Part shown: one piece after another, positions 1-7,795 of the stretch
How the letters are laid out: each line of letters begins with the position of its first letter
Position numbering within the stretch: position 1 is the stretch's first letter
From: Desulfosoma sp.
Lineage (GTDB): Bacteria > Desulfobacterota > Syntrophobacteria > Syntrophobacterales > DSM-9756
DNA: 64,000 bases
Assembly: GCA_037481875.1 (NCBI GenBank)
Contig: JBBFKY010000001.1
Coordinates: 496,001 to 560,000 of the forward strand
Direction of reading: 5' to 3'
Position numbers and translations under genes: made by a program
The notes under the pieces: model-generated
What the model saw: the letters and a program-made list of their open reading frames with translations, nothing else
Database searches by the model: none
What the model was told of the DNA's origin: nothing

Positions 1-736
1 GTTCGTCTCGACCGTCTCCGTCCACGTCGCCCACATCGATGGAGAGAATAGCTTCAGAAAAAGTCTGGCTGCGCCACAGGCCCGGTTGACGCAAAGACCC
101 TTCCGGCGTCACTTCTATAAAGTTCGGGTTGAGATAGGAAACAGCTTGTCCGGGCATGGCGGATTCCGAAAGCAGAAGTTCCGGATGACGTGTGGAGGGG
201 CTCTCGGCGGTGGTGTGTTGGGTAGATGTGGCTGTGGATCGGTTGAAGATTTGACGGTTGACATCTTCGGCGAGCCGGTTCACCGTTGGAATGAGCTGGC
301 TGAGGTTCGGGCTTTGGTAGGGAAGTTGGAGAGGTGTTTCCTTGGATACTGCTGAAACCACCGTGGCATCGAGGCTCACGGCTTCTCCGAGAGCTGTGAC
401 GCTGCCGTAGAGAACGTAGTCGGCTTTAAGACGGTGGGCCAAGCTGCGGGCGGCTTCGACATTTTGAACGGTGGCGGGACTCTTTGCGGCTTCGAGGACA
501 AGGGCTTTGTCAAGCACCTGCACCTTGCCGGGCCAGGCCAATCGAGAACGCAGCATGTCCCAGATGCCGTCTTGAAGGTAGAAGAGCTCTTTGGGGGTGT
601 TCATTTGAAAGGGAATGAGAGCGACGGTTTTTACCTGCTGATCCTGCGCCAAGGCAGGGCAGGCGACAAAAAGGCAGAGAGCAAAAACCGCACGAAGGGA
701 AGCGGCGAATTGCTTGATAAGTGTTATCCTCCTCAT
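1..736 (-). CDS. Secreted protein with FG-GAP-like repeat, partial (C-terminus beyond window)
   Basis: This reading frame runs off the left edge; 245 codons are visible. The start at 736 has a GGAAGG ribosome site 7 nt upstream. Residues 1-30 form a signal peptide ending in PALA, so the product is exported. The next ~150 residues (VALIPFQMNTP..., then LKADYVLYGSVTALGE) resemble the N-terminal part of FlgO/TolB-like periplasmic proteins that assemble an envelope component. The last visible residues, DVGDVDGDGRDE, are a typical calcium-binding FG-GAP/VCBS motif, which predicts a beta-propeller in the missing part. The function is unknown; an envelope or surface role is inferred. The gene stands alone and diverges from the porin pair. 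Confidence 0.7.
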   Translation of the reverse strand, partial: MRRITLIKQFAASLRAVFALCLFVACPALAQDQQVKTVALIPFQMNTPKELFYLQDGIWDMLRSRLAWPGKVQVLDKALVLEAAKSPATVQNVEAARSLAHRLKADYVLYGSVTALGEAVSLDATVVSAVSKETPLQLPYQSPNLSQLIPTVNRLAEDVNRQIFNRSTATSTQHTTAESPSTRHPELLLSESAMPGQAVSYLNPNFIEVTPEGSLRQPGLWRSQTFSEAILSIDVGDVDGDGRDE

Positions 737-863
737 GAAGCACCTTCCTTTAATGGTAAAGAGTGGAGATATGGGGTTCCTGTGCTGCTTTCGTTATGAG
801 ACTAACGACAAAGCGGACCGTCACGCAATAACATTTTTCAGGGCTTCCTTCGAGAATTTTTAT

Positions 864-891
864 TTGACATCTTCCACGACACCATTATAAA
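864..891 (+). promoter_or_regulatory. Sigma70-type promoter of the porin pair
   Basis: A perfect -35 TTGACA (864-869) and a -10 TATAAA (886-891) are separated by 16 bp. The position implies a ~130-nt untranslated leader before the first porin gene. Confidence 0.6.
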
Positions 892-899
892 CACGTTGG

Positions 900-1027
900 T
901 AGCGTCCGCAGAAGGGCGCCGGGGCGACATTCACGGAAAGGGGGTGATGCAAAGGCACAGCGGACAACCGAGGGGCTGAACCAGGGTTAGCTAGTGGAGT
1001 CTTCAACATTTTTTAGGGAGGAAAGAG
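900..1027 (+). promoter_or_regulatory. Structured 5' leader of porin gene; possible GEMM-like riboswitch
   Basis: GTCCGC (906-911) can pair with GCGGAC (959-964), enclosing a hairpin with a GGAA loop. It contains GATGCAAAGGC, close to the GACGCAAAGCC core of the c-di-GMP-I (GEMM) aptamer, and is followed by a second hairpin AACC-AGGGTT. The match is partial, so this is only a candidate regulatory RNA. Confidence 0.25.
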
Positions 1028-2395
1028 ATGAAGAAGAACTTCATCGTGTTTGTGGCGGTTTTAGCGGCTGTGGCTCTCGCCATGCCGGCCTTCGCCGTCG
1101 ATTTCAAGTACGGCGGCTTGTATCGGCTGCGTTGGCAATCCAACGACAATCTGGCCGATGGACAAGACAAGGACAAAGGTCCGGGTTTTGATGACAACGG
1201 GAACTGGTTCGACCAACGTCTGCGCATGCTTTTCACCTTCGTGGCCAGCGAAAACCTCCAGTTGGTGACCCACTGGGAAGCGGATACCCTCTGGGGTCGT
1301 GAATCATCGGGTGCCGGCCGTCACGGTGGTGGGGATATCGGCGCGGACGCCACAAACCTGGAAATGAAGAACGTCTATCTGGAATTCAACGTGCCCAATA
1401 CCCCCATGAGAGCCAAGCTGGGTGTGCAGGGTGCCACTTTCTTGAAGGGCTGGATGTTTGCCGATGACTTTTCGGGTGCCGTGATTTCCACCAAGCTGGA
1501 TCCCGTAAAAGTCACCCTGGGTTATGTGGCGGCTCAAAACAATGATGTCACCACGACCAATGAAAACGTGGATGACCTTTTCCTGGCTTTGGATTATGCC
1601 AACGGTCCGTTCACGGCGACTCTTGTCGGGTGGTACCAATATGCGCATGACACGAACCTGAGTACCTATCCCGAAATGTCGACGGGTACTTTTGTAACCA
1701 GCACCACGGCTGTCACAGACAACAACCTTTTCAATCTCGGTCTCAGCTTGGGCTACAAGACCGACATGATGGTCCTGGGCTTGACCGGTATCAAGAACTT
1801 CGGAAGTTATGATTTGGTCGGCGGCGGCAGCCAGGATTACACAGGCTGGATGCTCGAAGGTATGGCGGACTTCATGTGGGATGCATGGACGTTCCATCTG
1901 GGCGCCTTCTACACCAGCGGCGACGACGACAATGTAGCCGCCTTTGACAACGCTAAGGACTACGACGCCTTTGCGTATGCCCGCGGCGCTTCTTACTACT
2001 GGTCGGAAATCCTTGGCTTAGGTTTGTTGGATGTGAACGTTGCAGGATCGGATCACCTGAATCCCAAACACCAAGGAGCCTACCGCGCGGCGGATATTCC
2101 CTCCAACCTGTGGGCTTTGAATGCTGGGGTTGTCTGGAAGGCCCTGCCTACAACCAAACTCACTCTCAACTACTATTATGTAGCAACCGCTGAGGATGTT
2201 CTTTCGGATGTGTCGAGGGGTAAGGAGGACAATACCGTAGGCCATGAGATCAACCTCTATATAAGCCAGGATCTGGTGGACAAATTGAATCTTACGCTGG
2301 TGGGCGGCTATCTCTTTGCTGAGGATGCCTACACCATCTACAAAGACGACGACGACGCCTACGAGCTGGGTGCTGTGCTCCAGTGGAAGTTCTAA
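1028..2395 (+). CDS. Outer-membrane porin-like beta-barrel protein (tandem copy 1)
   Basis: A 455-residue exported protein. Residues 1-23 are a signal peptide ending MPAFA. The mature protein is rich in alternating aromatic/polar strands, Tyr, Asp and Gly. It ends in LQWKF, with the C-terminal Phe that is typical of barrels recognised by the BAM complex. AGGGAGG lies 7 nt before ATG. The next gene encodes a close paralogue with the same mature start (VDFKYGG) and conserved blocks such as WEADTLWGRE and GGGDIGADATNLEMKNVYL. Similar proteins in deltaproteobacteria are annotated as porins of unknown substrate; passive uptake of small solutes is inferred. A strong promoter suggests high expression. 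Confidence 0.75.
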   Translation: MKKNFIVFVAVLAAVALAMPAFAVDFKYGGLYRLRWQSNDNLADGQDKDKGPGFDDNGNWFDQRLRMLFTFVASENLQLVTHWEADTLWGRESSGAGRHGGGDIGADATNLEMKNVYLEFNVPNTPMRAKLGVQGATFLKGWMFADDFSGAVISTKLDPVKVTLGYVAAQNNDVTTTNENVDDLFLALDYANGPFTATLVGWYQYAHDTNLSTYPEMSTGTFVTSTTAVTDNNLFNLGLSLGYKTDMMVLGLTGIKNFGSYDLVGGGSQDYTGWMLEGMADFMWDAWTFHLGAFYTSGDDDNVAAFDNAKDYDAFAYARGASYYWSEILGLGLLDVNVAGSDHLNPKHQGAYRAADIPSNLWALNAGVVWKALPTTKLTLNYYYVATAEDVLSDVSRGKEDNTVGHEINLYISQDLVDKLNLTLVGGYLFAEDAYTIYKDDDDAYELGAVLQWKF

Positions 2396-2436
2396 TCGCG
2401 CTCTTTGTTGAGCCGAAACGTTCGTAGTAATCTGGG

Positions 2437-2464
2437 ACGCCCGAGAAGATCACCTCTCGGGCGT
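2437..2464 (+). terminator. Hairpin between the two porin genes
   Basis: A 10-bp perfect stem (ACGCCCGAGA with TCTCGGGCGT) and an 8-nt loop lie 41 nt after the first porin stop. No T-run follows, so it may be a partial terminator or an mRNA-stabilising hairpin. Confidence 0.45.
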
Positions 2465-2541
2465 TACAGCTTTCGGCAAAGCAGTCTCGTGAAAAACTTC
2501 CTGGATTTTAAAACCCATCAGGTTACTCTCGGAGGTTCACG

Positions 2542-3879
2542 GTGAATAGACTTGCAGGTTGTTTTTTCGTAATGTTGGTCGCTGTGGCCGTGGCCAATCC
2601 CGCCCATGCCGTGGATTTTAAGTACGGTGGCATGTACTTTATGAGGTGGCAGTCGCAGGATAATCTTACGGATGGAAACGACGATGTGGATGACAACGCC
2701 AATTGGTTCGATCAGCGACTGCGCATGTACTTTACCTTTGTGGGCAGCGAAAAGCTTCGAATCGTCACCAAGTGGGAAGCGGATACCTTGTGGGGTCGAG
2801 AGACGCCTGGCGCAGGGCGTCACGGAGGTGGGGATATCGGCGCCGATGCCACAAACCTGGAGATGAAAAACGTCTACCTTGATTTGGTGGTTCCAGGCAT
2901 TGACGCGACAGCGACGCTCGGCGTTCAGGGAACAGATATTTTGGGGGGTTGGATTTTTTCCGATGATTTTTCCGGAGCTGTGGTCGAAAAAACTTTGGAT
3001 CCGGTGAAAGTGCGCCTGGGCTACATTGCTGGTCAAAACCAAAATGTGACCGATGTTTCGGAAAATATCGACGACTTTTTCTTGGAACTTTCCTACGCTC
3101 AGGGTCCTTTTTCTGCCACTTTGGTCGGATTTTATCAGTCCGCCAACAACAACAAGACGAGTCTCTTTGAGGATTACAACTACGATGAGGCCGTGGACTG
3201 GCTGAACGGGCGAGATGTTTGCAGTAACGACTTGATCGATTTGGGGCTCAATCTTGCCTATACGACCGATGCCGTCAGTGCGTACGTCAATTTTGTCAAG
3301 AATGTCGGCAGTTACGATATCGTAGGCGGGGGTTCCGGAAAGTACAAAGGCTGGATGTTGGAAGGCCGAGCCGAATACACGGTGTCCAATTTTGTTTTGA
3401 GCGCCGGTGGGTTTTTCACCAGTGGGGACAGCAAACTGAATGACAACGATGTCAAAGCGTTTGTCTATCCTCTGGGGCGTTCCTTTTACTGGTCGGAAAT
3501 CTTGGGTCTCGGAACTCTGGATGTCAACGCCGGAGGTCTTGATACTTACAACTCCTATGGCCAAGGTGCTTACTATGCCGCGGATGGTCCATCCAACCTA
3601 TGGATGGTCACTGCCGGATTGAAATGGCAGGCCATGGAAGACACGGCACTAACCTTTAGCTACTACTATATTGGGACTGACGAGAAGGTGGAAAGCGCTC
3701 CAGGGAAGAAAGACGACAGTATCGGGCATGAAATTGACTTCTATTTGGATCAAGGCGTTGTGGATGGCTTGAATCTGAGGTTTGTAGCCGCGTACCTTTT
3801 TGCCGAGGAGGCGTTTAAGACTTCTAAGGACGACGATGACGTCTACGAACTGGGCGCTATGCTGGAATGGTCTTTCTAA
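2542..3879 (+). CDS. Outer-membrane porin-like beta-barrel protein (tandem copy 2)
   Basis: A 445-residue paralogue of the preceding gene. It starts at GTG with GGAGG 6 nt upstream. The signal peptide is residues 1-23 (ending NPAHA) and the C-terminus is LEWSF, a barrel-closing Phe motif. The two proteins are alike along their length: shared VDFKYGG, NWFDQRLRM, WEADTLWGRE, SYYW/SFYWSEILGLG and KDDDDxYELGA. They differ in the loops, as expected for a duplicated porin with diverging external loops. It probably has its own expression level because a hairpin separates the genes. Substrate unknown. Confidence 0.75.
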   Translation: MNRLAGCFFVMLVAVAVANPAHAVDFKYGGMYFMRWQSQDNLTDGNDDVDDNANWFDQRLRMYFTFVGSEKLRIVTKWEADTLWGRETPGAGRHGGGDIGADATNLEMKNVYLDLVVPGIDATATLGVQGTDILGGWIFSDDFSGAVVEKTLDPVKVRLGYIAGQNQNVTDVSENIDDFFLELSYAQGPFSATLVGFYQSANNNKTSLFEDYNYDEAVDWLNGRDVCSNDLIDLGLNLAYTTDAVSAYVNFVKNVGSYDIVGGGSGKYKGWMLEGRAEYTVSNFVLSAGGFFTSGDSKLNDNDVKAFVYPLGRSFYWSEILGLGTLDVNAGGLDTYNSYGQGAYYAADGPSNLWMVTAGLKWQAMEDTALTFSYYYIGTDEKVESAPGKKDDSIGHEIDFYLDQGVVDGLNLRFVAAYLFAEEAFKTSKDDDDVYELGAMLEWSF

Positions 3880-4001
3880 AAATTTAGGTGAGAATTCGCA
3901 GGAGCAAGGCCTTTAATTACCCATTCTTGGAAGGGGCGAGGTGCCGCCTTGCCTCTCCAAAGGCTAGATTGGGCTGTTTCCTGGGAGTGTGTGAGCTTCT
4001 A

Positions 4002-4036
4002 TCCCGGCCTTTGTAAGGCCGGGACGTTCGTTTTTC
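4002..4036 (+). terminator. Terminator-like hairpin downstream of porin pair
   Basis: The 10-bp stem TCCCGGCCTT/AAGGCCGGGA with a 3-nt loop is followed by CGTTCGTTTTTC. It lies ~120 nt after the second porin, inside the gap that also holds a GC-rich repeat (3936-3962). Confidence 0.5.
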
Positions 4037-4178
4037 GGAGCTGGTTGGTTCTCGGACAACCGCTGGACCATGGAGCATCAGACGCTTGGAGGGTCGGACC
4101 GATGGGTCGTCCCCCCACAGAGGCGCCGCGACGTGTCGGCCCAAGAAAGCACCACGTTCGGCCTTTTCAGCAAAATGT

Positions 4179-5342
4179 TCAACGCAAAAACGCCCCGACC
4201 GGCCCGTCTTTTTTCAAAATTTCCTTAGCCCCATCGGCCCCGATTTCTTCCACCTTGCCACCCATGGCGAGAACGCGATCACAAGCGGCCCACACCACGT
4301 CGTCTACATCGTTCAAGGCGTTGGTGCAATAAGGACAGGTCCCGGCGGAAGGCGCATGATCCATAAGAACGTCGCAGGTTGGACAATGCCAACCGGGAAC
4401 TGAAAACCCTACCGGGACGAGGATCTGGTATACGCGGCCTTGGTTCACGGCATTTAGAACCGCGTCGAGCCCGAGGACGGCTTTGGGTGTTTCACTTTGA
4501 GCCTTTCTGGCGGCGGTGATGCATTCGGTGACCAGGTCGTTTTCTCGAGCCGCATCCAGCTCTCCTAGGACTGGAATCACCGTTTCGAGAAGCTCTTTGG
4601 GTTTTGCCGTAACCGAGGCGCGCACCCGGGCAGCGACTCGAGCCAGCACACCTTTGGGGAGAATACGTTTAAGTTCAGCGGTCACGTCTTCCGGCCCTGC
4701 TAGAACCACTCGGTCGATGCTATATTCCTCAATCATGTCATGCAGAGAATCAGCGACTTCCTTAAGAAACCAATGGCTCCAGGTGGCCGCTCGACGTTGA
4801 AAAACCATCTGAGAGCGCATATGATCGGTTCCTGCCGTAACGCGATGGCGAACGGCAGGGGTCTGAAAGGCTTCTTCTACTTCCTCCACTTCTCCCATGG
4901 AAGCGACCAGAAACCGCGCCTTTTCTCGATCTACGACGACGATTGCGGTACGTTCATATTCTTTCCAGGCATCCAGTAAGGGTCGAATATAAGGGCGTCG
5001 TTCATACCAGGCCCCGTTGGGCAGACGCACCGGTAAATCTTCCAGGTACGTGTACCCTTCGGAAACATCGCAAAAAAACACAAGGGTCTTTCCTTTAGGA
5101 ATGTGCAGTCCCACCTGGTTACGAACCCAGTCGGCGTCTTCACGAAAATGTTCCGCGGTTTCGGGATCAGCCAGGGTCGCTTCCAGGTCTTTAAGCATCT
5201 GATCCAGGACGAGCTTGTGAGCTCCGCGTCGATTCGCGCGAACTTGTGGGTCTAGGTTGAGGTAAACACTGAGAATCCAAGAACCTTCAGGAGCATGACG
5301 GCGGGCCAAACTTTCCAGAGAACTGGGATGTAGCGCCTTCAT
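4179..5342 (-). CDS. Bacterial archaeo-eukaryotic release-factor-like (baeRF/Vms1-type) protein
   Basis: A 387-residue cytoplasmic protein. The start at 5342 has AAGGAGG 6 nt upstream; an in-frame codon further up lacks a ribosome site. The N-terminal part (ILSVYLNLDP..., LVFFCDVSEGY, RPYIRPLLDAWKEYERTAIVVVDREKARF) matches baeRF proteins, which resemble the eRF1 peptidyl-tRNA-hydrolysing domain. The middle part (DRVVLAGPEDVTAELKRILP) fits the family's second domain. A four-Cys zinc ribbon (CPTC...CPYC) follows near the C-terminus. Family members are thought to act on stalled ribosomes or peptidyl-tRNA, but few have been tested. It is monocistronic. The family call is fairly sure, the activity is not. 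Confidence 0.7.
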   Translation of the reverse strand: MKALHPSSLESLARRHAPEGSWILSVYLNLDPQVRANRRGAHKLVLDQMLKDLEATLADPETAEHFREDADWVRNQVGLHIPKGKTLVFFCDVSEGYTYLEDLPVRLPNGAWYERRPYIRPLLDAWKEYERTAIVVVDREKARFLVASMGEVEEVEEAFQTPAVRHRVTAGTDHMRSQMVFQRRAATWSHWFLKEVADSLHDMIEEYSIDRVVLAGPEDVTAELKRILPKGVLARVAARVRASVTAKPKELLETVIPVLGELDAARENDLVTECITAARKAQSETPKAVLGLDAVLNAVNQGRVYQILVPVGFSVPGWHCPTCDVLMDHAPSAGTCPYCTNALNDVDDVVWAACDRVLAMGGKVEEIGADGAKEILKKDGPVGAFLR

Positions 5343-5952
5343 GAAGATCCTCCTTGGCTGGTGTGTGCATGCCAAAATCGCCGCTATACGGCAAGGCGGC
5401 ATTCCAGGATGCGGTTGAAGCTTTCATGCAATTGTCGCCTGCCGAGGACGCGCGGTCAAGGACGCATCTAAGGAACCGGAATCGGCGGGGTGCATGAGGA
5501 AATCGGTTCATTGAGGGACAGGAGGCGTTGTGGAGATGAACAAGCTAGTAGGGAAGATGGCAGCAATGGTTTTTGGTGGAAACGTCGGTCCGCCCTTTCA
5601 GGCTTGAGACGCCAATCTTTTTCGTTATCCACAAAGACAAGCGATGGCTTTGCCAGGAGCACGGGGGCTAGGCGTTGCATGAACCTTCCAGAGGCTCACG
5701 TTCCGCGGAAGGGACCCAGTTTCAAGCCTGTGTAGGGGCGAGGCGGCGCCGCGCCTCTAACTTACGGCGTCAAATGCCTTGGTCTTGTCGTTGAAAGGGC
5801 AGGGTCCTAGTGTTATCGAAACCAATGTTTATCAAACAAGTGCCAGCAAACAAATTGGGGGCGCCCCCTCTTGGGAACGCCCCCAACCAATTCACTCGCT
5901 TTTGGGTCAGGTCTCAAGGCATGGGAAGCTCCAAAGATGCGGGACCCAAAGG
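5343..5952. other. Intergenic gap with one GC-rich repeat
   Basis: No gene is seen in 5343-5854. Positions 5732-5760 hold a copy of the GC-rich element (AGGGGCGAGGCGGCGCC) also found near 3940, 27440, 27570 and 41975. The rest looks unremarkable apart from the hairpin at 5855-5886. Confidence 0.5.
5855..5886 (-). terminator. Terminator of the small membrane protein gene
   Basis: TTGGGGGCG (5855-5863) pairs with CGCCCCCAA (5878-5886). Read on the minus strand it is followed by a T-rich tract (TTTGTTTG). It sits ~67 nt past the stop of the gene at 5953. Confidence 0.5.
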
Positions 5953-6150
5953 TCAGGACAGGAATTTTTGCTTGATCTTGTCCCACGGAGCAAAGGCGGC
6001 GAAAAGCCCCGCGGAAATGAGATAAAAAGCGATGATGGATGCGGGAAAGGTCAGATAAAGGAGCGCATACACGGGAAAAAGCACAGCCAAAGAGACCGCG
6101 ATTCGTGCCGCGACTTCCATCCACTTGCTGGTTTCTTGTCTTTCGTCCAT
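5953..6150 (-). CDS. Small two-helix membrane protein, hypothetical
   Basis: A 65-residue protein (start 6150, GGAG 7 nt upstream) with a short charged N-terminus (MDERQETSKW). Two hydrophobic segments follow, about residues 14-31 and 33-50, then a basic tail (WDKIKQKFLS). I do not recognise the family; a small inner-membrane protein is all that can be said. A terminator follows it. It diverges from qmoA, so its promoter region is shared with the qmo promoter region. Confidence 0.5.
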   Translation of the reverse strand: MDERQETSKWMEVAARIAVSLAVLFPVYALLYLTFPASIIAFYLISAGLFAAFAPWDKIKQKFLS

Positions 6151-6385
6151 GGGCGACTCCATCGATGGATAGTGTGATAAAAACAGGGGACTCAGCGTCC
6201 GGTTTTGTTCTCCATTCAATTCGGTCCTCTATTACCCGAGGGGAAGGCAATTTTCAAGGCCCAAAGGCGAAAGCTTCGACCTTTTTTTCACAACATCACC
6301 CAGACCATGGCCTTGACAACCAGGAAGTTCTGAAAAAACGCTGAAGGAAAGAAGGGCAAGCCGTTGAGACTTCCCAAGTTTTTGT

Positions 6386-6414
6386 TTGCTCCTGGCCCTT
6401 GCTTTGTGTATAGT
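6386..6414 (+). promoter_or_regulatory. Candidate promoter of qmoABC
   Basis: A -35 TTGCTC (6386-6391) and a -10 TATAGT (6409-6414) are 17 bp apart, 115 nt upstream of qmoA. The 378-nt gap upstream of qmoA has no gene. Confidence 0.4.
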
Positions 6415-6528
6415 TGCACATGATGCGGCCGGAGCCTATCGACGGAGCCGGTCCTTTCCGGGGAGGCATTCCCTGCCCACGCTCTCGAGGGTTCACGGGA
6501 CATCTTTCATATACCGAGGAGGATGAGC

Positions 6529-7791
6529 ATGGCAAACACGGTGACACAAAGCATCATGGTGGTTGGAGGCGGCATGAGCGGCATGAGTGCCGCCATTGAA
6601 GCCGCCGAGGCAGGCTACGAGGTCTTTTTGGTGGAAAAGAACCCGTACCTGGGGGGGCGTGTGGCCCAGCTGCATCAGTATTTTCCCAAGTTGTGCCCTC
6701 CTTACTGCGGCCTGGAAATCAATTTCCGCCGCATCAAGGACAATCCCAGAGTGAAGGTTTTTACCATGGCGGAGGTGACTCAGATTCGCGGAACGGAAGG
6801 TGATTTTGACGTCACGGTGAAGATCAATCCGCGTTATGTGAATGAGAAATGCACGGGGTGCGGCAAGTGCGCCGAAGCCTGTTCCTTGGAGATCGACAAC
6901 CCCTTCAATTACGGCATGGATACCGTCAAGGCCGCTTATCTTCCTCACGACATGGCCTTTCCCATGCGCTACGTCTTGGATCCCAGCCTGGTCAAAAGCG
7001 CGGAAGCACAAAAGGTCAAAGAAGCCTGCCCGTATGATGCCATTGATCTGAATATGACGGAAAAGATGCTGGAACTCAAGGTAGGAAGCATCGTCTGGGC
7101 TACGGGCTGGAAACCCTATGACATCAGGAAACTGGATAATTACGGCGGGGGCGCCTACGCCAATGTGATCACCAACGTTCAGATGGAGAGACTGGCGGCG
7201 TGGAATGGTCCGACTCAAGGCAAGGTTCTACGTCCTTCCGACGGGCAACCGCCAAAGACCGTGGCTTTCGTCCAGTGTGCCGGATCCCGGGATCAGAACC
7301 ATCTACCGTTTTGTTCCGGCATCTGTTGTCTGGCTTCCTTAAAGCAGGCGACCTATGTTCGAGAACAGATTCCGGAGGCAACCGTTTATTTCTTCTACAT
7401 CGATGTGCGGGCCACAGATCGACTGGAAGATTTTGTCAACCGGGTCAAAGCCGATGACAAGCTGATCTTTTTTAAAGGTAAAGTCGCCAAGATCACCGAA
7501 GACGGCGCCACGAAGAACTTAGTGTGCCGCGTGGAAAACACCATGACCGAAGAACTTCATGAAATCCCGGTGGACCTGGTGGTCCTGGCCACGGGCATGC
7601 AGCCCAACACGTCGGAAGCCCCGGTGCCCACACCGGTTCCCTACGACGAATACGGTTTTGTGGCGTCCATGGACGCCATGCCTGGCATTTACGCCGCGGG
7701 CACGACTCGAACCCCGTGCAATGTGGCCGAATCCGTCGCCGACGGCACGGCAGCCGCTCTCAAAGCCATTCAATCCGTCGTGAGGAGGTAG
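6529..7791 (+). CDS. qmoA: QmoA, quinone-interacting oxidoreductase flavoprotein subunit
   Basis: A 420-residue HdrA-like flavoprotein of the QmoABC complex, which links the menaquinone pool to APS reductase in dissimilatory sulfate reduction. The start is ATG 6529, because GAGGAGG (6516-6522) sits 6 nt before it; the ATG at 6523 abuts that site and is unlikely. The Rossmann FAD motif VVGGGMSGMSA is near residues 11-21. A 4Fe-4S motif CTGCGKCAEAC begins at residue 108, and CAGSRD and CSGICC motifs match HdrA. It is first in a three-gene operon; qmoB starts 4 nt after its stop. The usual upstream neighbours sat/aprBA are absent. Confidence 0.95.
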   Translation: MANTVTQSIMVVGGGMSGMSAAIEAAEAGYEVFLVEKNPYLGGRVAQLHQYFPKLCPPYCGLEINFRRIKDNPRVKVFTMAEVTQIRGTEGDFDVTVKINPRYVNEKCTGCGKCAEACSLEIDNPFNYGMDTVKAAYLPHDMAFPMRYVLDPSLVKSAEAQKVKEACPYDAIDLNMTEKMLELKVGSIVWATGWKPYDIRKLDNYGGGAYANVITNVQMERLAAWNGPTQGKVLRPSDGQPPKTVAFVQCAGSRDQNHLPFCSGICCLASLKQATYVREQIPEATVYFFYIDVRATDRLEDFVNRVKADDKLIFFKGKVAKITEDGATKNLVCRVENTMTEELHEIPVDLVVLATGMQPNTSEAPVPTPVPYDEYGFVASMDAMPGIYAAGTTRTPCNVAESVADGTAAALKAIQSVVRR

Positions 7792-7795
7792 CTCA

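Noticed and set aside
2518-3564. 348-codon minus-strand frame opposite the second porin
   Set aside because: A shadow of a clear barrel gene with signal peptide and barrel end; the minus product has no motif.
6523-6525. ATG 6 nt upstream of the chosen qmoA start
   Set aside because: It directly abuts the GGAGG ribosome site, leaving no spacing.
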